Origin: Prinsepia uniflora
Lineage: Eukaryota > Streptophyta > Magnoliopsida > Rosales > Rosaceae
Direction of reading: 5' to 3'
DNA length: 64,000 nt
Assembly: GCA_032719365.1 (NCBI GenBank)
Contig: CM064872.1
Location: 61,456,296 to 61,520,295, forward strand
In this document: positions 1 to 12,628 of the stretch, piece after piece
Layout of the letters: each line of letters starts with the position of its first letter
Numbering within the stretch: the stretch's first letter is position 1
Translations under genes and position numbers: made by a program
The notes under the pieces: model-generated
What the model was told of the DNA's origin: nothing
The model's database searches: none
The model's input: only the letters and a program-made list of their open reading frames with translations

Positions 1-113
1 AAAATCGTCATTTCACCCTGCTCGTCTCCTAATCCTCGTCTAATCCCTGATTAGTCTTGCTAATCTGTCATTCATCCTTAATTAATCATGCTAATTCAAG
101 ACGGGTCGTTACA
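1..113 (-). mobile_element. End fragment of a large Gypsy LTR, cut by the window edge
   Basis: The stretch closes with ACGGGTCGTTACA, the same terminus that ends the complete LTR copies at 3681, 9671 and 13743. The preceding text, with repeated CTAATC/TTAGTC words, also matches those ends. On the minus strand this is the beginning of an LTR (TGTAACGACCC). The rest lies outside the window, so whether it is a solo LTR cannot be told. Confidence 0.6.
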
Positions 114-424
114 GTAGACCGAGTGAGGGAGACTTGAACGCTTGAGAGTGTGTTGGGAACAATTCAACAACTAGGTCGAGCCATAGGATAATGCTAGAAA
201 TTAAAAAGGTACCGGTTCATCACTACGGCCGAGTCTTGAGCCTGGATACAATTTTTTGGAATCCAATCGGTGCCGATGGCCTTGCCAAAGCAAAAATTTT
301 AGGAATCCAAATGGTGCCAGTTCAACACTAGTACTGGCAACTGTGCCTGAGTACAAGTTTGTGGATTCCAATCGGTACCGATTCAGCGCTGGTACCGAAG
401 AGGTAATACTTTAGAAGTAAATGG
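114..424. repeat. Non-coding repeat-derived stretch with three imperfect GGTACCG-type repeats
   Basis: No convincing gene is present. Three related words, built on GGAATCCAATCGGTGCCGA and GGATTCCAATCGGTACCGA, occur at roughly 255-285, 300-345 and 360-400. The stretch lies between two LTR copies and is probably remnant non-coding sequence of the decayed minus-strand Gypsy element that resumes after 3686. That link is inferred from position only. Confidence 0.4.
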
Positions 425-1164
425 ATTGTTGACAGGACCCATCCCAATCCCCCCGGGATTAGTGCGGGATGACCCTGCTCCCGTCTGACACGAAGTGTCA
501 GACAAGGGATATTTCTGACCTTTTCCCTCTCAGGCCATCAGAGTACGCCAGGATCCGGAGGAGGTATGTAATATCTCGGTCTTTGCTACAGTCCACATCC
601 GATGTCAACCTGAAGGGCAGTCAAAACATTAAAAGTTGTGAGTGGACAAAACAAGAGTTTATAAAAACATTTAATAAGAAGACATTTGTACCCTTCACTA
701 AAAAGCAGGCATGCATTCGAAAACCATTTATCCAGAAAAACCATAATGAAATCAAGTACACGGGCCACTGCCCAAATCCATAAGGGACTCAGCCCAAATC
801 ATAAGAAACTAACCATACGGGCCACTGCCCAAAACCTGTGTAAACACACATCATATATCATATATAGCATACATCATATATACATATAATTCACACAACC
901 AATCCTGTCACGGTTTCCAAAGCTACGCGCGCTACCCGGGTCTCAATCCGAGTCATCTCAAGTCAAGTTCAATGTCCGCAGACCACTGACCCTACCCGAG
1001 GTAATAGTAATCATAGCCTTCCTGAGAGTAAGGAACCCAACTGGGGGGTGACTCCACTCAATCGGTGCTCCGTGACTACTCCGGGGTCCACCCAGGCCAA
1101 CGACCCTCCCCGGAGGAGATAATAGAATTAAAGGAAGGTATATGAACATATATATACATAACAT

Positions 1165-1345
1165 AAACATCCATGACCGGTTCCCCTGAACCGTCATGAT
1201 CCATAATGCCGGTTCCCATAAACCGTCATGTACCGTAATAACATAACCAGGGTTCATGCCGGTCCCCATAAACCGTCAAGAACCAAAATGACCTGACAAA
1301 GGTTCATGCCGGTTCCCATAAACCGTCATGAACCCGGAAATCCAT
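1165..1345. repeat. Minisatellite of CCGGTTCCCATAAACCGTCATG-like units in LTR copy A
   Basis: Four degenerate units begin near 1177, 1210, 1258 and 1308. Each contains GGT(T)CCC(A/C)(T)AAACCGTCA, so each can form a small GGTT/AACC hairpin. Units are about 30-55 bp apart. The array lies between the inverted GTGAGTGGAC boxes of this LTR. Other copies have arrays of different sequence at the same place. Confidence 0.7.
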
Positions 1346-2289
1346 GTAGGGTTCCTGACCCGAAATCATCAGTGTAAAACAACTAGGTCTTGTGCCCGAA
1401 CATATGACTCAACTGGGCACCGTGCCCGATATCTAAGGGTCAGTCACGACTCCGATCATAGTGATGCGTGCAACCATCCATCCAGGACCGCTCTCAATCC
1501 TGGTATGTCGCCGTGAACGAATCAACCGACGCGACCACCACAAGATCATGGAGAACTCCTCACCGATCGCTATCCTGAACCGTCAGCACTCCGAAGTCGA
1601 GCCTCTCCAGGCTGCCCGACCACGAATCGTGCATCGTGACCTCTCCGGAGGGAACACATCCCAATCCGGAAGCGAGCGTCGTATCGTCGATCGCCGTGCA
1701 CATAGCACCCGTCGCGACCACGATTTAGACCCGAAGGTCGTAAATAGTGTCATATGCCCAAGACAAAACCAAATGGGTCTCATACCCGAGTTTATCCTTT
1801 TAGAAATCCAAAACCAAATCATTTAAGTCAATAAAGAAATACAGACCAGTATAAGCACCGTATAAGGCCGAAACCTCGAAATCCGTGCTTATACGTAACC
1901 ACATACAAATGCACCCATGGCATCATCACACAAGTAATAAAACATATAATAAACATTTATGCATGCACCAATTTAGAAAACAAGGTCTACTCACAGACCG
2001 TCCGAGTTGCCGCCTCGATTTGCGTGCCATACGACTCCCCGAGCCGATCACCGTCACCGGGACTCCCAAACCTGTCCAAATCGTAATAGAAGGTTACTAA
2101 CTACTTAATTAACCTCCTACCAAAGCCCCGTAATTTTCCCGTATTTTTAACTATTTTTAATCCCGAACCTAAACCTTCCGATGCCCCGAAACATATCGAG
2201 ACGGTGTCCGATCGACACGAAACCAGTCCCAAAATGTTCGTTACATCGAATAGAAGATTTCGTATGTTGGAACCTTCTCCAGATTCCCG

Positions 2290-2344
2290 GCCACGCGCCC
2301 TCACGCGCCGCCTGAAGTGGCTGCGCGTGGGCTTCACGCGCCGC
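2290..2344. promoter_or_regulatory. CGCG-box cluster in LTR copy A
   Basis: Several CACGCGCC/GCGCGTGGGC words are packed into 55 bp. The same arrangement is kept in copies at 8371-8421, 24465-24510, 42002-42051, 47728-47779 and 49298-49349, although surrounding sequence has diverged. CGCG words of the form VCGCGB are known targets of plant CAMTA factors. Regulation of this LTR by such a factor is inference. Confidence 0.45.
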
Positions 2345-2356
2345 TACAGTACCTGC

Positions 2357-2518
2357 TGACGTCATCGCTGACGTCAGCATGACGTCATCACTGACAGCCC
2401 CTGACAGTGACACGTGTGACGCTCCCATTGGCCCACTGTCTGACATGTCAGTCTGACATTGTCAGATCTGACATGATGACGTCATCCCTGACATGATGAC
2501 GTCATCAGGATGACGTCA
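2357..2518. promoter_or_regulatory. Array of six TGACGTCA palindromes in LTR copy A
   Basis: Perfect TGACGTCA sites lie at 2357, 2369, 2380, 2477, 2497 and 2511, with an ACACGTGT G-box-like site between the two groups. TGACGTCA is a classical bZIP (TGA/CRE-type) site. The array follows the CGCG cluster and precedes repeated ACCGGTCC words (about 2540-2580). The other large-LTR copies do not show it at this density, so it looks like a copy-specific expansion. Confidence 0.6.
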
Positions 2519-3686
2519 TCAGTCATCCCCTACATCGGTCAGACCGGTCCGAACCGGTCCGAACCGGTCCGGTCCGGTTTTTCCTGCAACTTGGACCGGC
2601 GTAACCGGTCCAGGTGTCCTTCTCCCTCATTTTCGGTTCGATTTCATCCATTCCAATTCCTAAATTCCTATTTCTTCATTTCCTATCTAACCCAATTAAC
2701 AAAACTACCTAAAACCCTCGAAATCCGACCGGTTCAATTTTGAACCTCACGGTTCAATTTTCCCGAAACCTCCCAGGGCTTCTCCGACGTCCAACCACCA
2801 CCAAAACCTCCCTAACAACTCCCTAGCAACCTATTTAACTCAAACCAATCGTCCAAATCGACCCATAACAACAAAATCCACACAAAAATTGAAAATGGGC
2901 TTACCGGGTACCCGCTCGGGTTCTGGGTTCCCGCCACCGCCCACGGCGGTTCCAGCCACCAGCTGCCGTCCTTTGTCCTCCTCTCTCACCCTCTGGTCTC
3001 AGTTATGGTTATAAGGGAAGGGTTTGGTGTTTGGGTGAAGAAATGGTGATCAGTTTGGTTTGGGAAGAAAATGGGAGAAATGGATGAACGGGGAAGGGTT
3101 TGGTGCATGAGTGGGTGGGGTTGGCCAGTGGATGGGTGACAAGTGTCACTCATCCATTGGGCCTCCATTAAATATCTGGGCCCACTAGAGACAAAACTGC
3201 ACTTTTTGTCTCGTAAAACGTGTCATCGTGAATAGTAACTGAGAACTTCCGTGAATTGTAACTTCGCCGTCGAACGTCCGAATTCGACGTGCCGCCTGTC
3301 TACGGATTCTTATCGTCCTTATCTACGTAACGGTCTTCGGCCCTCGGCCATCGGACCTCCCGGTCAAAAAGTCAACATTTGACCCCCTATTCACTCAAAT
3401 TACCAAAATGCCCCTAAACTTCCGAACGTCATAACTTCCTCCCCGAACGTCGGAATTGAACGTGCCACCTGTCTATGAACTCGTGACGTCACGAACTACG
3501 TCACGGTCATCGGTCAAAGTCCATTTGACCGCCCGATTGAAAAGTCAACGTTTTGCCACCACCAAGGGCAAAACGGTCATTTCGCATCGTTCGTCCGATT
3601 TCGCTCTACTAGTCACGGATTAGCCTCACTAATCGTGATTAGTCACTAATCTAATCATGGAATTTGGGACGGGTCGTTACAATTGT

Positions 3687-5406
3687 AAAAAATATATGTT
3701 CTTATTAATGAAAAAGGGAGGTGGCTAGAGCGGGAAAGGATTGGAATTAAAATTACTTGTAATAATATTTGAGATGTTCGGCATGCCACATATGGGGTAG
3801 TGATTTGCCATTGGGGGATTAGATCTTATAGGTACAAAGTCGGAAAATGTGGATGATCTTGTATGGTCCTTCCCAATTTGGTCTAACTGTGTCGTTTGTC
3901 CGTTCCTTGGTGGCAAGGGTGACATTGCGAAGAACCCAATCTCCTAACTTGAAGTTGCACTGGCAGATTGTGGAGTCATAATGTCTTGCGACCATTTCCT
4001 AGTAGACCATGTTACGACGATTGCCCTGCTCGCTATACTGGTCTAGTAGGTCCAGATTAATCGTGAGGAACTCGTTAATTTCTTTAGGATCATAGAAGAT
4101 TACACGGTAGGAAGTCTCACCAATCTCCACTGGTACCATGGACTTGGTGTTAAAAGCCATGGAAAACAGTGTCTCGTTCTTTGAGGTTCAATGAGAAGTA
4201 CAATAAGACAAAAGAACGTTAGGTAGGTAGTCTGACCATGCCCATTTAGCCCTCTCATCTAAGCGGGTTTTGAGATTGGACTTGATGATCTTGTTGATGG
4301 CCTCAACTTGAGCATTAGTTTGAGGATGAGCCATAGAATTGAAACAGAAGGTGATGCTGTATATGTCATAAAAGGAGAAAAATTTGGCACAGTCGATTTT
4401 TTTACCATTGACGGTGACGATGGTGTGAGGGAGGTTGAATTGGCAGACGATATTCTAGTAACCGAAAGTCTCAATTTGTGCTATGGTGTTGGTGGCTAGT
4501 ACCTTTGTCTCGGCCCACTTGGTGAAGTAATCTACCATGGCTACTATGTGTTTTACTCTGTCCTTGCCTTTAAACATGTGTTTGATTAGATCCAGCCCCC
4601 ATTGGGCGAATGGCCATGGGCCTATCATGGGGGTGATTCTCTGCTGGGATATGTGGTATGGGAGCGTGTCTCTGGCATCAGTCGCACTCTTGTATGAGGG
4701 AGATGGAATCTATCTGCATAGAATGCCAATAGTAGCCCACTCGAAAGGCTTTCTGAGCAAGGGACCGGGGTCCCGGGCGGTTTTCACATATTCCCTCGTG
4801 GATCTCCCTTAAGATGACTACTCCATAATCTTCTGGTCGGAATTTGAGCAGGGGGAGAGTGAAACCTCATTTGTAGAGACGGAGATGCACGATGGTGTGC
4901 TGATAGGCCTTGCGCTTGACATGTTTAGCCTCATTCTTATCAGTGGGGAGCTCTTCATCCCTGAGGTACAGGATGATAGGATCCATCCAAGTCTATTTGG
5001 TACTAATGCTAGGGATCTCCTACTTCCGTGTACTCGGGGCACCTTCATCAATTAGCATGTCTCGAAAGAGAAAAGTAAGGATCTCACTTTGTTATGGTAG
5101 AGGGCCATGCTGATGTCCTTGTCATCGTAGTTGTTATTGACCTACTAATGACTAGCTGGGTTTCATTGATGATCTTAATCTGGTTAGCTCCTAGGTTCAT
5201 TGCTAGACGGAGTCTGCAAGAAGGGCTTCATACTCGACCTCATTGTTACAGGCTTCGAATGTGAAGCATAGAGCGTATTCAAGCTTGACATGGTTTGGAG
5301 TGGTGAGGACGAGACATGCACCCGAGTCCAAGTAGAATGCCGATCCATCCACAAATAGGGTCTAAACTAGTTTAGTTCGGTTGATGGGGCTAGGGATGAC
5401 CTTTAC
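3687..5406 (-). pseudogene. Decayed Gypsy (Tat/Athila-like) RNase H-integrase segment
   Basis: Minus-strand translation, with frameshifts and stops, gives first an RNase H piece (EYALCFTFEACNNEVEYEAL, near 5200-5300). Then comes WMDPIILYLRDEELPTDKNE (near 4915-4990), an integrase zinc-finger region with CD*CQRHAP (near 4640-4810), the core (PWPFAQWGLDLI, HPQTNAQVEAINKIIKSNLK), and the C-terminal GDWVLRNV...WEGPYKI (near 3850-3930). The order matches the downstream half of a Tat/Athila-type Gypsy pol. In the core the expected SDNG is VNG, so one catalytic Asp is lost. It continues the gag-RT half found at 26.56-29.99 kb; the Del/Tekay-like element sits in between. Confidence 0.8.
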
Positions 5407-6319
5407 TGCAATGGCCTGGAACATCGGAAAATGTATTTTGGAAACTTTTAATGTAAATTGGCCATTTTGCCCCTGATAGTATTGAAGTTGACTTTTTCTT
5501 CAGATTATCGTTTAAATTTTTCCGCGAGTACCATTATGTAGGTCTCAGAGTCTCGATTATGTAGATATGTGGCTTGTCAAAATCAAAGGTTGAATAAGTT
5601 TGCTACGAACCTAAACATACCCAAGGCATTTTGGTAATTTTGACATTAGGGGCATTTTGGTAATTTCACAAGGGAAATTTTTCTTGTGAGTTCATGCTTA
5701 TCGGATTTTTCTCTCTATGTTTTTGGGTTTGATGCACCGACATAAGATAATAAAGATGAATATATAGGGGTGGCGTGCTATATGTTAACGTGTTTGTGTG
5801 TATTGTGTTGTAAGGAAGCCATCCCAAACCTGAGAGCCTTATCAACCAGAGAAACACCAGAAACAGCTAGGAAAGGAGAAGGAGGGAGGGAAAATAGATA
5901 GAAAAGAGAAAGAGACAGGGAAAGAGAAAGAAAAATCTAAACTGAAAACCGAAAAATTCTCACCGTGAAGCACCTAGACTGTTCGAGGGGGTCAAATTTC
6001 GAACTGAAGATTCTAATAGGCTCCTTAGACTCCCAGGAATCTATAATGACAAAGAACATAAAGTTTGGCATGTAGGAAGGTTGGGAAAGCAGTGAAAGAA
6101 GTTTGGCCGAAAGCTTGGTTTCGGGTGGAAGATTAAGGTACATTATTTTCAGGTTTTGAGATTATAGAACTACTCTTAGGATCAAATTATTAAGATATGA
6201 CGTTTAAAATGAAAAAAAAGGTTGAGAAATGATACAATTAGGACTGGGTCAACCTGGCGGGTCGAAAGAACTGAAACTAGGTAAAAGGGTCGACCCTTTG
6301 CGAGGAAGGAGATGAAGTT

Positions 6320-6480
6320 GACGTGACAGCTGACGAGGCTGCTGACATAGTGCTGCGTGTTAGGACACATGTTGCCATGTGTCACCACATGTCACCAAGT
6401 GTGGCCATGTATCATTCCAAGTGTGCACCCTATCAGACATGTCAATGCCATATGTCACCACGTGACAAGCGGAGTTAGTG
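6320..6480. repeat. CATGTGTCACC-type short repeats in the 5' LTR
   Basis: Degenerate copies of (C)CATGTGTCACCACATGTCACC follow one another here. Similar words occur in the 3' LTR at about 22130-22250. Further on, at 6530-6590, come ACGTGG/ACACGTGG/ATACGTGT words, the positional counterpart of the CGCG clusters in the related minus-strand LTRs. Repeated CANNTG/ACGTG cores could be transcription factor sites; this is inference. Confidence 0.5.
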
Positions 6481-6650
6481 CACAGTCACACGAGTGTGAC
6501 AGCACTTGGGAAGGCTGACGACCCTCAATTGGCACGTGGCGACACGTGGGCACTATTTTCACGACACATCGATACGTGTTCGACAATCTTGATATTATGA
6601 ATCCGATGGTGGTAGTTTCGAGTCGATCGGACACCGTCTTAGAGTAGTGT

Positions 6651-9600
6651 TGACACGACCCATCCAAATCACCCCGGGATTAACACGAGATGTGTCATGA
6701 TCCCGTCTGACACGAAGTATTAGACTAGGGAAAATTTGAACCTTTAGCCCGACCGGCTTCCAGGGCATGCTAGGATCCGGTGGAGGAGTGTGATGTCTCA
6801 GTCTCTGCTACAGTCCGCATCCGTAATCAACCTGAAGGGCATTGAAAAATAGAAAAGACTGTGAGTGGACGAAAAGCAATAGTTTCATAAAAGACCTTTA
6901 TGCCCTTCACTAAAAAACATGCATAGGAAAACCATTTATCAAACCACATATGTTTAAACAACCATATTTAGGGTCTCAGCCCTTAGTTCCGTAAATACAA
7001 AACATACTCGCCCCTGCCCAAATCCATTTACTCAAATCCAGAATCATAATAAACATATGTGGGATCTCAGCCCAAATCCATTTATCATTCATAAAACACA
7101 ATTTCGCAAATCCAAGAAATCATGTTTGTAATATATCATATAACCGATCCTGTCACGGTATCTAAAGCTACGTGCGTGCTATCCGGGATCTCAAATCCCA
7201 AGTCTCCCTAGAGTCCACCCAGGTCAATGTTCGCAGATCAATAACCCTCCTTGGGGGTTATAATCCATAATAGCTTTCTTGAGAGTAAGAAACCCAACGG
7301 GGGCGACAACACTCAGTTAGTGCTTCGTAACTACTCTGGGGTCCACCTAGGCCAACGACCCTCCTGGGAGGAGACAATCCATAAATATATAAGGATGGTA
7401 TATGAAAAACCATTTTGAAATCCTTATCAAAACCATTCAAGGGTTCATGCCCGGTCCCCATAAACCGTCATGAACCAGAAATCTATTTATGGGTTCCAGA
7501 CCCGAAATCACAATCGTAAACCATAACTAGACCTCAAGCCCGATTTCCTAAACCAACCGGGCCTCGTGCCCGATATCGTAAACCAAATGGGCATCGTGCC
7601 TAATTCGTAAATCAACTGGGCCTCGAGTCCGATACGTAAACCAACTGAGCCTCCAGCCCAATGCCTTGTTAAATCAAATGGACTTCAAGTCCGAGTGTTC
7701 GTAAATCAAATGGGTCTCATGCCCGATTCCATATTTTCAAATTCGAAATCAGTTCACGAACCAATTGGGCTTCCCGCCCGATAACGTAACTAAATGGACT
7801 TCGAGTCCAAATGTTTCCAAAACAAATGGGTCTCGAACTTGAGTTTACCTTTTCAAATCCAAAACCATTTCATTAAACCATTTCCAGAACCATAAGCACG
7901 TAAAGTTAGTGCAAAATCGTAAACCTCGATTTACGTGCAAACACGTAAATTACCTCGAAATGCGTGAAATCAAATAAATCACTGACATCCAAATCATTAT
8001 CATAGAATCACATCTATAAACCATATAAAACATTTATGCATGCATCACGGTTTAGAAATCAAGGTCCACTCACAGACCATCCTAAGCAGCCGCCTCGATT
8101 TGCGTGACGTAAACGTCCCCGGCTAATCGCAGCCACCGGGGCTCCCAAACCTGTCCAAATCATACTAGAGGGTTACTAACTACCTTATTAACCTCTCATT
8201 GAAGCCCCGTAATTCTCCCGAATTTTTAACTATTTTTAAACTCGATCTTAGACCTTTGGACGTCCTGAACAATATCGAAACGGTGTCCAATCGACACGAA
8301 ACCAGTCCCAAAATGTTCGTTACATCGAATAGATTAAAAGTCATGTTTAAGTCAACCCAAAAGGACCCCCCACGCGCCCTCATGTGCCGTCCAAAGGGGC
8401 TGCGCGTGAAGCTCACTCGCCAAAGAGTGTCTTCCTTCTCCTATGCAGACCAGCCGGTTTAGACCGGTTCAAACCGGTCTGGTCTAATCTAACCGGCTGC
8501 CACGGTCCAGCCTTATTTCTCACTGATTTTCAATCCTTTTCATCCCATTTTCATTTCTATAGGTTCCTAACATCAAACCCAATCGATCTAGCCATTAAAA
8601 ACATGAAAAACGGTTAAGAATCTCACCTTCCCGATCAAGAAGTCTCACGGCCAACCTGCACCGTCCACCGCCGTCGTCTCGGGCCGTCCTAGCCCTCGAA
8701 ACCAATTCCATCTGACCCCTTGCAACCTCAGAAGTAGTTTCTAATGAACCAAAACAATCATCAAACCTCAAATCGAAAAATGCTGTTAATGGATCAAAAC
8801 TAACATTTTTGGGGAAAGTCACCTACCGTCACCGCCGTGCACGGCCGTGGCCACCCCTAGGTTCGTCTTAGCCTCCCCTTCAACTTGTCTTCAGAAATCA
8901 CAGGCAAAGGACGAGAATTTAGGGAGTTAAGGTTTCACGATCATACACTGCACTCTGTTTCTCATGCCTACGGTTGGCCCTCACTGATCACGTTGTAATC
9001 TCTCATACTTTTAGTCTCACACACGAGCACAGAGGAGGTATAGTGGTAGGAGTTATATGTGTTTGTTCTCTCGGTTTTCGGAAGGGCAGAATGAAGAAGA
9101 TAAATTACGTGCACGGTTTGAAGGGGGGTGGGAAAGTGAGGTTTGTTGTGATGATCAGATGAGTGGACGGTGAAGATGAGGGGTGTGAGGGAATGGATGG
9201 CTGAGATTGAGAGAGAGTGGTTAAGGATATTATAAAATAATCACAAAACCATTATTATAATATTAAACCCGCCAATCACCTTTTAGATCCACAATTTGGG
9301 GTTAATGACCAATTGGATGAGTGATCCAAGGGTCCCACACTAAAAGTCAACCAATCAGATTTAGCCAAGTGTTTCCACCTCGTAATGCGTGCATAGTTAA
9401 ATCAAACTTCCGTGAACCATAACTTTCCCCTCCGACGTCCGATTTCGACGTGTCTCTTATCTACGGACTCGTATCGACCCTATCTACGTAACGGTCCTCG
9501 ACCCTTAGCCATTGGACCTCCTAGGTCAAAAGTCAACATTTTACCCACGATTAGGGGTAAAACGGTCATTTTACGTCATCCATTCGATTTCATCCAACTA

Positions 9601-9671
9601 ATCACCGATTAACCTCACTAATCCTTCATTAGTCACTAATTTAATCTTGGAATTCAGGACGGGTCGTTACA
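6651..9671 (-). repeat. Full-length LTR of copy B (3021 bp)
   Basis: It carries GTGAGTGGAC (6861-6870) and its inverse GTCCACTCAC (8064-8073). Between them, from about 7540 to 7860, lies a minisatellite of (A)ACCAA(C/A)TGGGC(C/A)TC(G/C)(T/A)GCCCGAT-like units. A CGCG cluster (8371-8421) and the word CGAAACGGTGTCCAATCGACACG (start near 8276) are shared with copy A. Confidence 0.8.
7535..7865. repeat. Minisatellite of GGGCCTCGTGCCCGAT-like units in LTR copy B
   Basis: At least eight degenerate units about 35-45 bp apart read AAC(C)AA(C/A)TGG(G/A)C(C/A)TC followed by GTGCCCGA, GAGTCCGA, CAGCCCAA or similar. The GGGC/GCCC parts of each unit can pair into a small hairpin. The array lies between the inverted boxes, at the same place as the unrelated array in copy A. 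Confidence 0.65.
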
Positions 9672-12628
9672 AACTTTTCTCCTTAAATAATTTTGTCCTC
9701 GAAATTCCAACTATCTAGATCCCACAAACACCTTGTGAAAAGCAATTTCGACCTCACAAAAAATGTACACTCGTACACCAACTAACTAGAACAATGATTA
9801 TTCGTACCCAGATGTTCCACTTATGCTCACGTCGCATCGACTACACTCGACCACGTCGAGTGACAGTAATCATACGTTCCGAGTTGATACCACCCGACAA
9901 TTCTACCATTTCGATGACACAAACGACTTGACGGTTTCTTCCTCAATCACCAATCTATCCTGACAACTGCTCCCAGTGGGAGTCACTAGATCCCACTCAA
10001 CGATACCCATTGACACATCCGACAAACTTTCACCACTTAACAGTCGCCAGTCGAAGACTGACACTTTACATACTTGTGGTTACACTAACCACCAACTTAC
10101 TCACCCTGAGTATCTGTATACCAACAAAACACTTGACCTGTGCGTAACTGGACCCCTCAGAAACACCCTGACCTAGTGTACAGTATCCAATGTCCAGTTC
10201 ACATCCTCAACTAATCCAATGGTATCAGGACTAAGCCGACTACCAACATGCTCACCAACGTACCTCTGGTATATCCTATATACCGTCCCCAGGCACCACA
10301 AGTCTGCCAAGTATCTTACCTCGAACAACGTACAGGGTACGTATGTCCATCCACCAACCAGCCTATCACCTAGATCGTAGCCAAACAAGTTTTAATTCTG
10401 GATTCCATTTGTCCAATCCAGTACTAGACAGATCAAAAACTCCAACCCATCATCCAATTCGAGTCCCACGGTCACCCAACTAGCATCACAATGTCTATTC
10501 CTAATCACGTAATCCAATACGTACCAATCCGAATCACGCCCACCAAGGCATACCCATTCATGCCAATTGGGCATCCAATCTCACCCACGTCTACCGAGAC
10601 GCACCGAATCCGAACCTATTGGTTACCTGCTCAAACGATTACCAAACCATAATCGATTGACTTCGAAAGGAAACCAATCCCATCATTCACACATCTAAGG
10701 TTGACCAAATTCGACCCCGTCGGACACTCACTTGTTTGATAACCACACTATACGAGATTTACCTCGAAAAGAAGTTTAGTCCCAACATCCTTATCCTCAA
10801 ATGTCCAAGTAAGAGCAATAAACTCTCCACCTAGCATGACCATCAAGATCACTATTCTAGATCGTCACACTGCCCAAAGTCCTCAACATAACAATCCCGA
10901 TCCACCTAGGATCCACACATGCTCACCTTACTAACCATCTACCTAAAATCTGATCATAGGGTCTTACACCCTTTTTGAATCCCTCTTCAGTCACATCACT
11001 CCTCAACCAATTCCCACATTTGAACAGATCAGTCATCGACGAGACACGTCGAGACTGTGGGTCCTTTCTAATTTCCTCATATCGATCCTTGTCATTCCAC
11101 CTAGGAAAATCAAGGATGATCCAAAACAATGACATCAAAATTCATCCTACGTGGATGCAAAAAAAAAACTTACTGCACTCACAACACCAAGTAACCCAAC
11201 ATCGTCTGCCACCAAGTAGAAAATGAGAAATCTCATTCACCTAACTTCGAAATACACAACTCCTCCTGATGACCCAAAACAAAACGCGAGTCCACCCACC
11301 AATACATGATCAACGTGTTGGTGACAACAACTATCATTTGCTATGGCAGAACATAAGAAGTCACCCTAAATGACCTCGAAATACCCGTAACCAATGCGGA
11401 ATCGAGCACTCCCTTCGTCGCCTCAATCACAACCTCTCTCGATTCCGAAGTTCCAACCTTTTCGGAACCAACACACTCGGACATCAACCACATGTACTTA
11501 ACCAGTCTAATCACTACTGAGTTCTCATATCGGCTTATACCGTTTATGTACATAAAAAAGATGTGGTCCACTACTACTCAATCCTCACGTCTCAATCCCT
11601 GCTAGATCCCATCTAGTCCAACTCTATCCGTGATCCACTCCCGGACTACAGATAACAAACACACGACGGAGTCACATCCCGACTCGTGACTCATCGTCAT
11701 CACAATCACCGGCACCAACACCAACACTAGTACCAGCACCAACGCACTAACATCAGCATCAGCATTAGCATACTGTGTGCGAATCAGACAACCCTGGATT
11801 TTTGTTCATACTAATCAATGACCCCGTACCTCCGCTCAAGTTGGAGAAACTCTACCTCCCTCGTACCCAACAACTCTGAGTACAGTCACCTTGACAACTC
11901 ATACGAGAAAAGGAAACTTTCCCCGAACGTCCCCTGATTCTCAACAACCACAATTGTATCCACTCTCGATAGTAGTGCCTACCACAACTCGTGCAGACCC
12001 AACCACCAGACATCGCTATCTAGACTCTGAATCTAACGGAATCAATCACCCGTACTAACTAATCTGTATCCCCACTTCGGGATTCCATCGACAAGTACCA
12101 AACCTTAGTAATCTGTCTAACCAATTTCTAACCAATCTAAACTCGACTCAACTAATGGCGTCTACCAGGTCGTTCATGACCTTAGCTGCACCAACAATCC
12201 ATCACAACTAAAGTAGTACGAGAACCAACTAGGTCTAGACGATTCATACAACCTCGACTGCAGAGTGCAATCCCATCACTAAAGCCAACATGACATGACC
12301 GACCGACGGTCTCGGCTCCGAAAAGTCGCTAGAACCAAACCACTCGCCGACTTACCTCTCCAAACCAACCATCATGATTTAGGGTTCCACAATCACACCC
12401 TAGGGTTCCTCTGAACCCAACTGGCTCTACAGTATAATCCAAAATCTGACCGACCCCGCGATCCTGACATCGTAAGGAAGTCAATCCAATCCTACCGTCA
12501 ACTCAACTAGGGTTTGCATTCTTGACCATCACACAAAAGGGGTTCCATCACTCAACTGGGTTTCGGGAAAACCCGGCTACTGGGAGCAGCATAGCAATCG
12601 AACTCAACAAGATTCGACCATTTAATGG
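9672..12628 (-). pseudogene. Eroded internal region of copy B, no readable protein
   Basis: Just outside the LTR the plus strand reads TCCTTAAATAATTTTGTCCTCGAAATTCC. On the minus strand this gives the GAATTTCGAGGACAAAATT...TTAAGGAG signature seen at the 3' end of many plant Gypsy internal domains, before the polypurine tract. No open frame longer than about 80 codons was found and I could not align the frames to pol with confidence. A CACCAACACCAACAC-rich simple-sequence patch lies at 11700-11765. Confidence 0.55.

Larger units (their letters stand above)
430..3681 (-). mobile_element. Solo LTR (copy A) of a large-LTR Gypsy family
   Basis: The 3252-bp unit starts TGACAGGACCC and ends GGGTCGTTACA, which on the minus strand reads TGTAACGACCC...GGTCCTGTCA, a normal TG...CA LTR. 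It is flanked by a perfect 5-bp target-site duplication ATTGT (425-429 and 3682-3686). There is no internal domain or second LTR, so it is best read as a solo LTR left by LTR-LTR recombination. It carries the inverted boxes GTGAGTGGAC (638-647) and GTCTACTCAC (1985-1994), a minisatellite between them, a CGCG-rich cluster (about 2290-2344), and six TGACGTCA palindromes. Confidence 0.85.

Noticed and set aside
4308..5113. Plus-strand frames at 4308-4499, 4537-4812 and 4910-5113
   Set aside because: The opposite strand encodes recognisable Gypsy integrase and RNase H blocks over the same span.
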